DNA of 64,000 bases from Aplectana chamaeleonis (taxonomy: Eukaryota; Nematoda; Chromadorea; Rhabditida; Cosmocercidae). Both the position numbers and the translations under genes were made by a program. Below, piece after piece: positions 22,301 to 28,091 of this stretch. The notes beneath the pieces were generated by a model. That model was not told where the DNA came from. It saw only the letters and a program-made list of their open reading frames with translations, and ran no database searches. Position 1 is the stretch's first letter. Every line of letters begins with the position of its first letter. Where the stretch lies: assembly GCA_029168955.1 (NCBI GenBank), contig JAPDOI010000294.1:648001-712000 (forward strand). Direction: 5' to 3'.

Positions 22301-22470
22301 AGTTCCAGGGTTCTGGAGAAGATGAGCTCACACGTAAGAGGAGAAGTTATTCGAGTAGCTCTCCTGCCAGGGATTTTTCAATGTGCACTAGCTCGCAATC
22401 GCCCGGACTCGTCTCGATTGGGTTCTGTCGTCAGGACTTCATATTCTGCAAATCTGTGGCGAATGGAGTG
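550..22470 (+). CDS. Gene A: giant secreted multi-domain chitin-binding (CBM14/peritrophin-A) protein, partial at both ends
   Basis: Chain of 34 exons whose junction phases all agree: 550-643, 707-864, 921-1014, 1074-1331, eleven 258-bp exons between 1393 and 4860, 4958-5230, 5290-5562, 5619-5746, 9783-9876, 9933-10071, 10128-10288, 10348-10423, 10489-10713, 10769-11002, 17341-17547, 17606-17741, 17797-17957, 18015-18150, 18370-18497, 18556-18684, 21147-21256, 21315-21476, 21541-21742, 21802-22055, 22110-22247, 22309-22470. Total about 6,970 coding bases, roughly 2,320 residues. It has 25 complete six-cysteine type-2 chitin-binding domains and half of a 26th. Proline/serine-rich linkers separate the domains. 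Family knowledge: CBM14 domains bind chitin in peritrophic matrix, cuticle and eggshell. By inference this is an extracellular matrix protein, possibly of the eggshell, like CPG-1/CPG-2 or CBD-1 but with more domains. The signal peptide and the 3' end are not seen. A split into two genes cannot be excluded, because introns at 5747-9782 and 11003-17340 are long. Confidence 0.8.
1393..4860 (+). CDS. Gene A tandem exon array: 11 near-identical 258-bp exons
   Basis: Exons start at 1393, 1712, 2031, 2350, 2669, 3008, 3327, 3646, 3965, 4284 and 4603. Each is 258 bp (86 codons), phase 0 at both ends, and followed by a 61-bp intron, so the period is 319 bp (339 once). Each exon encodes the C-terminal half of one domain (TCPTSLVFNEKKGYC, DFVENC), a linker rich in Pro/Val/Ser (PVVPAPPPVPVVQPQSSPAP), and the N-terminal half of the next (DCVGKKDGYYSKGC, DFVYC, VDGVASSM). 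The intron always falls inside the domain, between Cys3 and Cys4. Introns are almost as conserved as exons, which points to recent unequal crossing-over or gene conversion. Variants include CAG/CAT (Gln/His) linkers, DFISCVNEV in units 3008 and 3327, and SIDCRGKK in units 1712 and 3327. Copy number may vary between individuals or be collapsed in an assembly. Confidence 0.9.
2927..3007 (+). other. 81-bp intron with a 20-bp duplication that creates a second acceptor
   Basis: All other array introns are 61 bp. This one carries an extra copy of ACCTTACAATTTATGTTT followed by AG, so two acceptors are present: TTTAG ending at 2986 and TTTCAG ending at 3007. The bases between them (21 nt) are in frame and stop-free and would add TLQFMFQ before the TCPTS of the next domain half. 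The downstream TTTCAG fits the nematode consensus better and is assumed to be used. Confidence 0.75.
4861..4957 (+). other. Intron at the right seam of the array with a relic acceptor
   Basis: The intron has a donor and body unlike the array introns (GTGAGAAAAAAGTG, T-rich). It contains an old acceptor TTGCAG ending at 4921, followed by AAGTGTCCGAGT, which matches the start of a domain-half exon (KCPS). It is then joined to array-type intron sequence ending TGCTTCAG at 4957. Use of the old acceptor would hit TAG at 4934. This is a visible recombination joint. Confidence 0.75.
4958..5746 (+). CDS. Gene A exons 4958-5230, 5290-5562, 5619-5746 (diverged array end)
   Basis: Two 273-bp exons (91 codons, phase 0) encode second-half, linker and first-half segments with linkers different from the array (APVVSAPVVSAPAPGQVVQP, then APVVHAQVV). 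Exon 5619-5746 carries KCPSTLVF, CDYLSDC and a short linker, ending in phase 2 at GAG-AG before GTTCTT. That weak donor joins in frame to 9783 (A completes AGA, then DLDC). The donor at 5563 (GTTGGT) is also weak. The ORF reads on past 5746 but loses the domain pattern, which supports an exon end there. Confidence 0.75.
5963..6154 (-). pseudogene. Tc1-like transposase C-terminal fragment
   Basis: The minus-strand frame reads YAPYLKPVKNLWDILE and then EWTQIEREVFENV before a stop. This matches the end of Tc1/mariner-superfamily transposases, where the motif around the last catalytic acidic residue is SPDLNPIENLWDxLK and is followed by xxEWxxI. Key residues are degraded (SPDL has become YAPYL). 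The rest of the transposase is missing or broken. A related tail lies in opposite orientation near 9386-9500, ending CRLLN where this one ends CRLLT. Confidence 0.65.
6170..7279. mobile_element. Older inverted-repeat element interrupted by the 6440-7201 insertion
   Basis: Bases 6170-6241 and 7203-7279 are inverted copies of each other (shared core TAAAATAGCGTGTTT, then GTGTCGATTGCGT and CTACTCATTCTAC). They enclose the 762-bp element at 6440-7201, and the right arm begins exactly at its TA. The Tc1-like fragment lies just outside on the left, so the arms may belong to the same degraded Tc1-like transposon. Confidence 0.5.
6440..7201. mobile_element. 762-bp DNA element with CTCAGACACT terminal inverted repeats, TA duplication
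   Basis: The left end CTCAGACACTCTGGCGTTTC and the right end (read inward) CTCAGACACTGTGGGGTTTC agree at about 27 of 29 bases, through AACGCGCA. TA flanks both ends (6438-6439, 7202-7203). Internally there is a TATATAAGG followed by GGCCTCATCC at about 6714-6731 and a roughly 65-bp tandem duplication (CCTG..AACGG..AGTGAATCGCCGGA) at about 6990-7085. No transposase frame is seen. The TATA plus CCTCATCC motif recurs inverted near 12730 and 33510 in the CTCAGACAGG elements, so they are probably related. Confidence 0.65.
7440..7590 (+). repeat. GC-rich dispersed repeat, copy 1
   Basis: Carries AAAACGTCGTAATTCAC, a GCGAGAGCGGCGCGCGCGA block, CTCTCTCACTGTCTCTGACC and CTCCGCACCAGCACGCGTAG. Copies sit at about 51500-51660 and 57570-57715 (same strand) and more diverged at about 54090-54200 and 63885-63990 (opposite strand). 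Probably a MITE or other non-autonomous element. I see no coding function. Confidence 0.6.
8170..8628 (-). CDS. Small secreted cysteine-rich protein with Ser-Gly (chondroitin-type) repeats; start codon absent
   Basis: A 152-codon minus-strand frame inside a gene A intron. It begins with a typical signal peptide (LNLKSLLLLALICTAVHNLP), then an acidic segment EGSGEGSGEE, then a domain with about 22 cysteines (CYKDEDCRGGQC, CGCTGC, CDEDSMCGG, CDCTAGY, CSAGSCLC). The Ser-Gly-Glu repeat is a typical glycosaminoglycan attachment context. Small Cys-rich proteins with such repeats are known among Caenorhabditis eggshell chondroitin proteoglycans (CPG-3 group), but membership is inference. The codon at the expected start is GTG, not ATG, and no ATG exists between it and the upstream in-frame TGA. 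Either a first exon with ATG lies upstream, or the start has been lost. The frame is otherwise intact and ends TAA. Confidence 0.6.
   Translation of the reverse strand: MLNLKSLLLLALICTAVHNLPVEETEGERSKRCIPTTEGSGEGSGEECVATIMCYKDEDCRGGQCVGAFVGKCGCTGCMDFLRCDEDSMCGGLKGACNTLKDTCDCTAGYLINGFSSLSDALLNFCNVKNCTKETAAEDCFGLQCSAGSCLC
8932..9385. mobile_element. TTAA-flanked MITE (piggyBac-like)
   Basis: The left end TTAAAAGCAGTGTTCACGAT and the right end, read inward, TTAAAGGCAGTGTTCACGAT are inverted copies bounded by TTAA (8932-8935, 9382-9385). The termini match the 43591-44090 and 56401-56893 elements, while the interior is different. No coding capacity is seen. The right end abuts Tc1-like sequence, so it probably inserted into that older element. 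Confidence 0.6.
9386..9660 (+). pseudogene. Degraded Tc1-like transposase tail, second copy
   Basis: The reverse complement of this stretch aligns over about 200 bases with 5865-6060 (shared AAAATTAT.CGGCATAGCTG, CCACCAGGA.CATCAA.TCAATAGTCTAC). The transposase direction here is plus and the frame ends CRLLN plus stop. It is heavily mutated. Confidence 0.5.
9783..11002 (+). CDS. Gene A exons 9783-11002 (domains 17-20)
   Basis: Exons 9783-9876 (94 bp, LDCTGRADGFYSNTC), 9933-10071 (KCPASLVF, CDYSENC), 10128-10288 (a whole domain without internal intron, CPKPIGVFSYGC to CDHKENC), 10348-10423 (linker), 10489-10713 (ECNVLPDGRYGSLC to CVYSQDC) and 10769-11002 (DCSGKADGLHSLGC to CDIPSAC, then an acidic linker). 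Phases agree throughout. The acceptors at 9782 (TTTATAG) and 10127 (ATTTAG) use TAG. The intron 10424-10488 starts with GC instead of GT (TCAG then GCTAGA). The last exon could read on in frame as a Pro-rich linker to about 11090, but GTAGAT at 11003 is a usable donor whose phase matches 17341. Confidence 0.75.
12884..14701. mobile_element. 1.8-kb Mutator-like (MULE-type) insertion with 9-bp target duplication
   Basis: Bounded by GAATCACCC on both sides (12875-12883 and 14702-14710). Comparison with 33151-33723, where the same site is uninterrupted, proves the insertion boundaries. Termini are inverted: GGGTGT then GACACCCCTGCAGAAACGTA at the left, and read inward GGCTGTC then GACACCCCTGCAGAAATGTA at the right, continuing CAACCGTCAA. 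A 9-bp duplication is typical of Mutator-like elements. No transposase was found, so it is non-autonomous. It carries the 13373-13620 tandem repeat. Confidence 0.7.
13373..13620. repeat. About 105-bp tandem repeat with palindromic unit ends (2.4 copies)
   Basis: Units 13373-13481 (109 bp), 13482-13582 (101 bp) and a partial third to about 13620. Each unit begins with GGCTGCACCGTCC (AAGCTGCACC in the first) and ends with GGACGGTGCAGCC, its reverse complement, so each unit can fold into a hairpin. The units differ by an 8-base indel (TAAAAAAT-like) after GAATCG. Confidence 0.8.
16017..16155. repeat. Foldback hairpin, about 140 bp
   Basis: GGCAGCATGCAATATAGGAG pairs with CTCCTCTATTGTATGCTGCC, with a short centre around ATGCGGAGCCGCAC. 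Imperfect outer arms extend to AGGGGCCGATTAGAGTT and AACTCTATTTGGGCCCTA. Likely a small foldback MITE. Confidence 0.65.
16929..17037. repeat. Hairpin with about 35-bp arms
   Basis: Left arm GCTGCTGTATCACGCAACAC..CATAATCGTACTGG and right arm CCAGCACGATTATCATCC..TATTGCGTGATGCAACAGC are inverted copies with a few mismatches and a centre of about 35 bases. Probably a MITE. Confidence 0.55.
17208..17270. repeat. Near-perfect 26-bp-arm hairpin in the intron before 17341
   Basis: The left arm starts GCGAAGAATCCTCTCCCTGG (17208-17233) and the right arm is its reverse complement with one mismatch in 26 (17245-17270). The loop is TCTTAATAACG. The size fits a small foldback element or a microRNA-like precursor. 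Nothing in the sequence decides between them. Confidence 0.7.
17341..18684 (+). CDS. Gene A exons 17341-18684 (domains 21-23 and first part of 24)
   Basis: 17341-17547: ECDVDGYFAQEC to CDYPENC, followed by RSGEDV, a possible Ser-Gly glycosaminoglycan site. 17606-17741 plus 17797-17957: CRGRPDGVITDTDC to CDYPEAC, split by a phase-2 intron before Cys5, then a Ser/Thr-rich linker. 18015-18150 plus 18370-18497: LCENHADGALSTTDC to CEWASEC, with the intron at the same place. 18556-18684: FDCSKRVDGKYSLGC to CPNELVYNEEKG, completed at 21147 (LCDYAC). Here the domain is cut near Cys5, not between Cys3 and Cys4 as in the array, so intron position separates two sub-families of domains in one gene. Confidence 0.75.
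18685..21146. other. Gene A 2.5-kb intron with RTE-like fragment
   Basis: Contains GC-rich repeat sequence with CGACGCGA motifs (18760-18870, and about 19880-20010 in inverted orientation), an endonuclease fragment of an RTE-type retrotransposon (19273-19848, minus) and the empty-site copy of the host repeat for the CTCAGACA element (20665-20715). One unrecognised open frame lies at 20071-20343. Confidence 0.6.
19273..19848 (-). pseudogene. RTE-type LINE endonuclease fragment
   Basis: The minus-strand frame contains TLNCRSLSSDIQKTALSRLL, FGALQETRLKG, YVIYCGDADDRRVGG and IAVRKDYNG. This is the N-terminal part of the apurinic-type endonuclease of RTE-like non-LTR retrotransposons (ETR catalytic motif, YxIYxGxAxxRxVGG). 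The remainder of the endonuclease and the reverse transcriptase are absent, so it is a truncated copy. It lies antisense in a gene A intron. Confidence 0.75.
21147..22470 (+). CDS. Gene A exons 21147-22470 (end of domain 24, domain 25, basic/acidic tail, half of domain 26)
   Basis: 21147-21256 completes domain 24 (LCDYAC). 21315-21476 is domain 25 (ECVASVAMGQC to CVYDLPQC). 21541-21742 is a Tyr/Pro-rich linker. 21802-22055 has a very charged His/Arg/Asp run (HHKRHRHRDRDHNDDQ). 22110-22247 is acidic with LGSGDEGSIG. 22309-22470 has QGSGEDE (Gln from codon before the acceptor in genomic sequence; the exon itself starts GSGEDE), a furin-like RKRR at about 22336-22347, and the first half of domain 26 (MCTSSQSPGLVSIGFC, FIFC). 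The donor GTACGT at 22471 is good, but no exon with the missing CP..LVF..C..C half was found before gene B. The Ser-Gly sites suggest chondroitin attachment. Confidence 0.7.
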
Positions 22471-23335
22471 GTACGTTTCAGGAGTTGATAGTGGGACCCT
22501 ATGTTGTTTTGTCCCGTGGTTGACGTGTACCATTGGGCTTTTAAAGGCACAGAACACCCAGTAAGTTATTTTCTCGGATTCTATGAAGAGAGTTATGGTT
22601 GCTTGAGGGTGCCTATATTTCGAAGGTGAAAAATTGATGGACGAGTTACCTCAGACCTGTAATTCTCTTCATTCGCAATCGTTGCGCGAGAGCGTGCCAC
22701 GATTAGGAGACAGTCCGGCCGGACTGAAGAACGACGATTTGTTAAGAATTTATCCATCCATCTAGCCGCTATCGAGTTTGAAAATCTGATAGGAGTGTAG
22801 CCCGTGGTGGTGAGCGGAGGCAGTCACGCGAGCCTCAAAATCTTCTAGCTGACTCTCCTAGTCAGTGGTCGTCGTTAACCGATCGGCTGCTGCCGGACCG
22901 ATGATTAGATTAGAAATCACGGACATCGAGATGGAGGAAACCCGGTGAACACGGCTGCGGCCTGTCCGCGTGATAACACCACAAAGGCCTCCGTCAGCCG
23001 CCCGTCAGACCTGGTTGATTGAATGAGCCCCTCGGTCGGTGCGCACCGAAATAGTGACAGACGGGTGCAGAAAACCCACCCAATCAGTCCGTTTCCGAGC
23101 GTTTGCTTTCTTCTTATCGGCCACATCAGAGCTTCTTCTCATAGGTGTAAAAAGGCAGCCACATCGCACGGGTTCTTCCACATAATCATAACTGTTAGAG
23201 AAGTCGGCCTTGCAGGACATGAAAATAAATGAAATGAATCATGCCCTGGCTCGTGGCCCTCGGGACATTCGTCAGGGATCGACGAGTCGATCTTATGGAC
23301 GAAGGCCTTGAGGTATGAGGAGTGTCCACATCTTG

Positions 23336-23820
23336 AGCCTAGTTTTGACTGCGTCGCTGCTGTTTTTCATCGCAGCGATTTTGCACCCGCTGCTGCAGCG
23401 ATGTAGCAGCGGGTGCAAAATCACAAATTCTGTTCATAGTGCATAGGCCCACGGATGATAGAAGAAATTCAATCAATCAGTGAAATTAATGGCTGGTATT
23501 CATCGATAACGCGTTTCGACTCGGAAACACTGATCTTGTCATGTGAAAGGGTCAATGTTCATTAGACGAAACGTCTCAATCGCTGCCAATCGCTTCATCG
23601 CTGCCATTTTGGCGGCGATAGAGCGATGGTCAGCGACCATTGAGAATCGCTCTTCAAGTAGCGATGCAGTAAAACATAGGATTTCGTCGCCGCGACCCAG
23701 CGATGTAGGACGTTTGCCACGAAGCGATCACAGTTGGTGCGGCTTTCCATTACGCGCAATGAAAAAGGAACAGTTGTCCCTCGCATGGCCGCAGCGAACA
23801 CCTGCAGTCAAAACTAGGCT
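23336..23820. mobile_element. 485-bp Harbinger/Tourist-like MITE inside the LINE
   Basis: Terminal inverted repeats AGCCTAGTTTTGACTGC (23336) and GCAGTCAAAACTAGGCT (ending 23820) are perfect over 17 bases. The LINE reading frame is interrupted exactly here and resumes on the other side. The flanking TTG (left) and TTA (right) fit a mutated 3-bp TTA duplication, as in PIF/Harbinger elements. The interior is rich in GCAGCGAT-type motifs and holds an 18-bp perfect hairpin (GATTTTGCACCCGCTGCT and its complement around 23370-23415). Confidence 0.75.
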
Positions 23821-25282
23821 TTAGACCTGCCAGGATGACGCGTGTACGTCTGGGTAGGTCCAATTCGCTGCCATCGATCGGATGGGGGAGCACTTCACCA
23901 AGTATTGGATTTAGGGGAGCACTGGAAAGGTATTCTATGACGCGATTGAGCTCCGACGTCGCCCAACGTTGGCGATCCAAGACGGAGACTGCAGCATGAA
24001 GTGGCGAGCGTAAATGTCGGAAATGGGGACCAGATGACAGTAGGTGGAGATTAGGGTGTGTGGAATTTCTTACAATGCCAACATGGAACTGTTGCGACTG
24101 GAGTTGACAATGCTGCTTTACAGGTAGTAGCGAACACTCTTGATGTAGATGAGATACCGGTGTGGATCTAGGGCATCCAGTGATCACGCGTAGAGCAGTG
24201 TTCTGTGCACGCTGAAGCTTGCTCCAAGAGGCTTCCGACAGGTGTCTTGACCATATTGGGGCTCCATATTCCAGCACCAGCTGCACCATAGTCCTGTAGG
24301 TGGTTCTCAAAATTTCCTTAAAGCTGCCCCATGTAGTGCATGCCAGCGAACGTAGAATGTTGTTACGAGTGTTGGCAGCAGCAGCTCGAATACGTGTGTT
24401 TTCATGAGAACGCAGTGACGAGTCCAGGAATACACCAAGTAGACGAGGGTGTTTTGATAAGGGCAGCATATTTCCTTCCCAAAGAACCTTGGGATGCAGC
24501 TTGTGTTCGGCAGTCGCTGTAGTGCTCAAAGTAACGCTGGACTTGGTTGAAGAGACCTTTAACTGCTTCGATTCTAGGAACTTTGCCAGACTGACAAGGT
24601 ATTTGTTCATTTCAGCAGTGGTTCGATCGATGACAGGGTCAGTACAAATAATAGTGATGTCATCCGCATATAGACATAAGTGGATGTTTGATGACGGCTT
24701 CGGCACATCAGATAGATACAAAGAAAATAGGCTGGGAGATAAAACCCCTTGTGGAACGCCTGCCTTCAGGGGCACAGACTTCGATAAGTGTCCATCAAAT
24801 TTCACACGAATGGAACGATTTTTGACAAAGTTATCTGTCCATCTTTTGCACCAGTCAGGAATAGTAGAGTCCAGAATCGATTTGGACGGTTGCGGGATTC
24901 TGACATTATCGAAGGCAGCGGTTAAGTCAACTGCCACGACTATACTTCTATCAGCTGGAGGTTTCATGTTGAAGCCAGCAATAATGTGTACTGTGATGGA
25001 CGTGAGTGCCGTGATGGTAGAGTGGGCCTTCTTGAAGCCATGTTGATGCACATTATGTCGTAATGCTTCTTGGAGGTGCGGGTTAATGAATTTCTCCGCT
25101 AACTTAGCAATAGGGGACAAAAGGGAGATGGGTCGATGCGAAGTTGTTTGCTCTTCTGGTTTGCCAGGCTTGAAGATCGGTAAAACAATTGCTTGCTTCC
25201 ATCTAGCGGGAATGACACCTGAGCTGAATGACGAGTAGTTCCGGCTGTTCCGACAAGTGCTTGAGATGGACGGCTGACACAC
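23750..25282 (-). pseudogene. LINE reverse transcriptase open frame
   Basis: The longest uninterrupted piece of the LINE, 510 codons. Motifs in order: PARWKQAIVLPIFKPGKPE, RPISLLS, HGFKKAHSTITAL, VAVDLTAAFD, GVPQGVLSPSLF, LCLYADDITII, RLLGVFLDSSL, then a conserved thumb/C-terminal region. The last about 25 codons of the frame (23750-23820) are MITE sequence. The true C-terminus continues at 23335 and ends at 23139. The catalytic YADD is intact. The upstream joining region is frameshifted. Confidence 0.85.
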
Positions 25283-26107
25283 CGTCGGGTCCCTCGGCTC
25301 TCGTTCTTCGTGGAGTTGATGAGGGAAGACATCTCAGTGGCAGCTATGGCAGGTACATCTTGTCGGCGGAGCTTCCTTATAGACCGGAGAGTGAGCCTGT
25401 TGGAACGATCACGGCGGGACGTCGCTGAAGCGAAGCGTTTTCCAAGTCGACATGCAGCCTCAAAGCCGGACTCAAATTTCCCCGAAGGGAACTGAAGCAT
25501 GTTGCGGTCCGCTGCCAATTTCTTCCCAGATAACCGCTTAAGAATGCTTCAGATCTTCTTTGCATCAGTTGAGAAATTCAAAGATTCAGTTAACTCCATC
25601 CACCACGTCCGCTTGTAATCATTAAGCCTTTTGGTGATCTCATCCGATGGTTGTTGAATACTGGGATCCGCAGAATCAGCTCGGCGCTTCTCGTCCCGTA
25701 ATTCGATCAGCTCCAGAACATCCTTGGGAACGTTTGGATGAAACGTTCTCACACGCCCTGTAGGAATTGCGAATCTGGAGGGACTGCATATGGTGTCAAC
25801 GATGAACTTGTCCTTCTCATGAACGGAGCCGGTAAGCGGATAGCAGGCTACCCGACTGAGTAACATCTCCTTTAACTGGACCCAGTTAGCTTTACGATAG
25901 TTGGTACACGGTTTGCTACGAGGACCAGAGAAGGGTGCAAGATGACTATTGAGAGACAAATCCAATGATGCGCATATGGGTACATGATCGCTGGCCATAA
26001 CTACAGCAGTAGACCAGTTACAGGATATAGCAAGGGAAGATGAGACAAATGTGATATCCGGTGAGGACGGCCTGCCCGTGGAAGGAAGGCGGGTGGGGGC
26101 GTCCTCA

Positions 26108-26575
26108 TTAAAGGCATCGTACGCGCAGAAAACCGTATACCATTTTTTTAATGTTTCTGTGTAGCTTGGCCTCTCTAGTGAACGAAAATGTCGAAGGGGC
26201 CCATGAAAGACCTTCACTTGTAAAGAAAAGTCAATCGGAACAGATTGTTAATACGAATTTGAATTTCGCGCAAAAATCCTTTTTGAGGGTTTTCTGCTTT
26301 TGGAGGCCTCGTCACTGTCATTTTCGGAGTTTTTGTGCATGTGGAGTTCGTGCCGTAACTATTTTTCATGTTGTCTTACGGTCGCATCAACATTCTAGGA
26401 AAAAGTGCTAGATGACTGGTGAGATTTGGTGGCGGATCTTCATCTTTGACGCCTTCCAACCCCATTGCCCCACGTTTTCGACGCGCCAAAGTTTACCAGT
26501 GTGGTCTACCGGGCTCAATCATGAAATTAAGCCTGAAAAATGAAAATTGATTTCTAGCGCGAACGATGCCTTTAA
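26108..26575. mobile_element. 468-bp TTAA-flanked MITE inside the LINE endonuclease
   Basis: TTAA at 26108-26111 and 26572-26575. Ends AAGGCATCGTACGCGCAGAA and, read inward, AAGGCATCGTTCGCGCTAGA are inverted copies. It splits the LINE endonuclease between the GDFNAH part and the SDHVPI part. Matching ends occur at 47668 and 50438. The TTAA specificity is that of piggyBac-type (or Kolobok-type) transposases. Confidence 0.75.
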
Positions 26576-28065
26576 TGGCAACAAGGTCACAGTCCTCCGC
26601 AAAAAGCTCTAGTAGTTCACCTATGTCATCAGGATCTAGAGAGGAGAATCAAGATGAAGAGTGAGCATTAAAATCGCCAGCCATTACAACAGAAGATGAA
26701 GGGAGGGCAGAGTGTACAGAATGTAAAAATGGAGTGGGGTCAAACCAATTAGGACATGAGGAGGAAGGGGGAATATAAATATCAACAATATCTATAGGGC
26801 AACTTTGCAATACAACATTAACAGCGATACATTCTACAACATTATCATTAGGAATAGGAATAAGGTGGGAGGGTGTGGAGGATTTTACAAATGTAGAAAC
26901 GCCTCCACCATGGGATGTGCGGGGAAGGTGGTACGACGTATAACCGGGGAGGCGGGGTAGGGAGGATGTTGGGCTAAGTTTTGTCTCCTGAAGCGTTCAA
27001 TGTACAATGTGAGTTCAGCGGATAAGCAAGATATACAACAGTAAGCATTAGTATAGTCATTATAGCTGGTTAACCCCGAACATTTGAGATGTACCCAGCC
27101 GAGGCAACCACCGCACTGAACGCTTGCATGTTGAGCATACAATCCAGTGAAGACAGGGATAACGTGGAGTCTTGCTTCTCGGTCCCGGATTCCACTCAAT
27201 GCCAGCTCGTAACAACAGAATACGAAGGAGTGCAGCAGCCAGCCATTTGCACTCACATACAGAAAAAACTCCTCGTGGAGTTGTTGATGCCCGTTTGATG
27301 AGTCTCCTTTACCTTTGTAGTCGACTCCACAGATCCACCACGCGTAGGTTGAGCATCTCGGATCCAGCGTTTGCTTTAGTGGTGTTCAACGCGCGCACAC
27401 CGGCATAGTCAATACTACCGAGGTCGGTTTTTTACACCGGTCCCTGTCGGGCTCAGTCGTGTTTACGACCAAGTCTGACGGGGTTCTCACATTTGGCGGA
27501 AAATCCATCCGAGTCCGTCTGACTCGGGCCTACTACCTCCGGTCGATAACTATGCGCAACCTATGGCTTCGGGCCGCATCCGGCCGCAGTGGGTGTATTT
27601 TATTCGGCCAGGTTGGCGTGCAAAACATCAATATCGACCGGGTAGCCTGCTGACGGATGCAGACGAACTCGTTAAGTGCATTTTCTGCAACCGTCTGCCG
27701 CATTGCTGGTGCGTATAGAAAGAATGGGACACAGTCGATCTGCAAATTCCGAAGAAGTTTCAAACATTGTATTTGTTTTTCGGTTTATCTCCGTTAAAAC
27801 ACCTCCAAATTTTTCCTATTCATTTCATTTTTTTTACGTATACCCATTGTTTCCAATTTTATTTTTCTTCGTTCCCCGGGGCGGCAACCGCGTGACCCTG
27901 ACGGTCTTTTTTCTCCGCGTTTTTCGAATATAGCGCTCGGCTGCAGCCGTCTACATCGGTTATTTCTTTCATCCTCCTCGTCCACGTTTTCAATATATCG
28001 ACTAGCAATGACCACGGCCGGCATTATGGTGTTACATAAAGCAAAAATGAAATATTGCACGGGCT

Positions 28066-28079
28066 TAATTTTCATGCAG
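28066..28079 (+). promoter_or_regulatory. Candidate spliced-leader acceptor of gene B
   Basis: TTAATTTTCATGCAG at the end of an AT-rich stretch, followed after 12 bases by the ATG (28092) that begins a signal peptide. Short leaders behind a TTTTCAG-like acceptor are typical of nematode trans-spliced messages. RNA evidence would be needed to confirm it. No outron promoter was recognised. Confidence 0.5.
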
Positions 28080-28091
28080 TCTAAATTTGGA

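Larger units (their letters stand above)
23139..27256 (-). mobile_element. Degraded non-LTR retrotransposon (CR1/Jockey-like, with PHD finger)
   Basis: Read on the minus strand, the order is: a PHD-like zinc finger (QCGGCLGWVHLKCSGL then YCCISC, about 27120-27020); an AP endonuclease with GDFNAH at 26661-26678 and SDHVPI near 25975-25992; a reverse transcriptase with RPISLLS, DLTAAFD, GVPQGVLSPSLF and YADD (24659-24670); and a C-terminal Cys/His segment ending at 23139 (CPEGHEPGHDSFHLFSC). It is not functional: a stop follows GDFNAHSSS, frames shift near 25280-25520 and 26930, and MITEs interrupt it at 23336-23820 and 26108-26575. Clade assignment is tentative. Confidence 0.8.
22471..28079. 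other. Gene A/gene B interval occupied by a degraded LINE
   Basis: Bases 23139-27256 are a minus-strand LINE with two inserted MITEs. 22471-23138 should include the LINE 3' untranslated part and shows no domain half. 27300-28060 has no feature I recognise apart from T-rich sequence leading to gene B. The missing 3' end of gene A would have to lie here or beyond. Confidence 0.55.

Noticed and set aside
28008..28091. Upstream in-frame ATG at 28008 as start of gene B
   Set aside because: A TTTTCATGCAG acceptor lies between it and the signal peptide, and the peptide from 28092 begins exactly like a secretion signal. The longer N-terminus would bury the signal.
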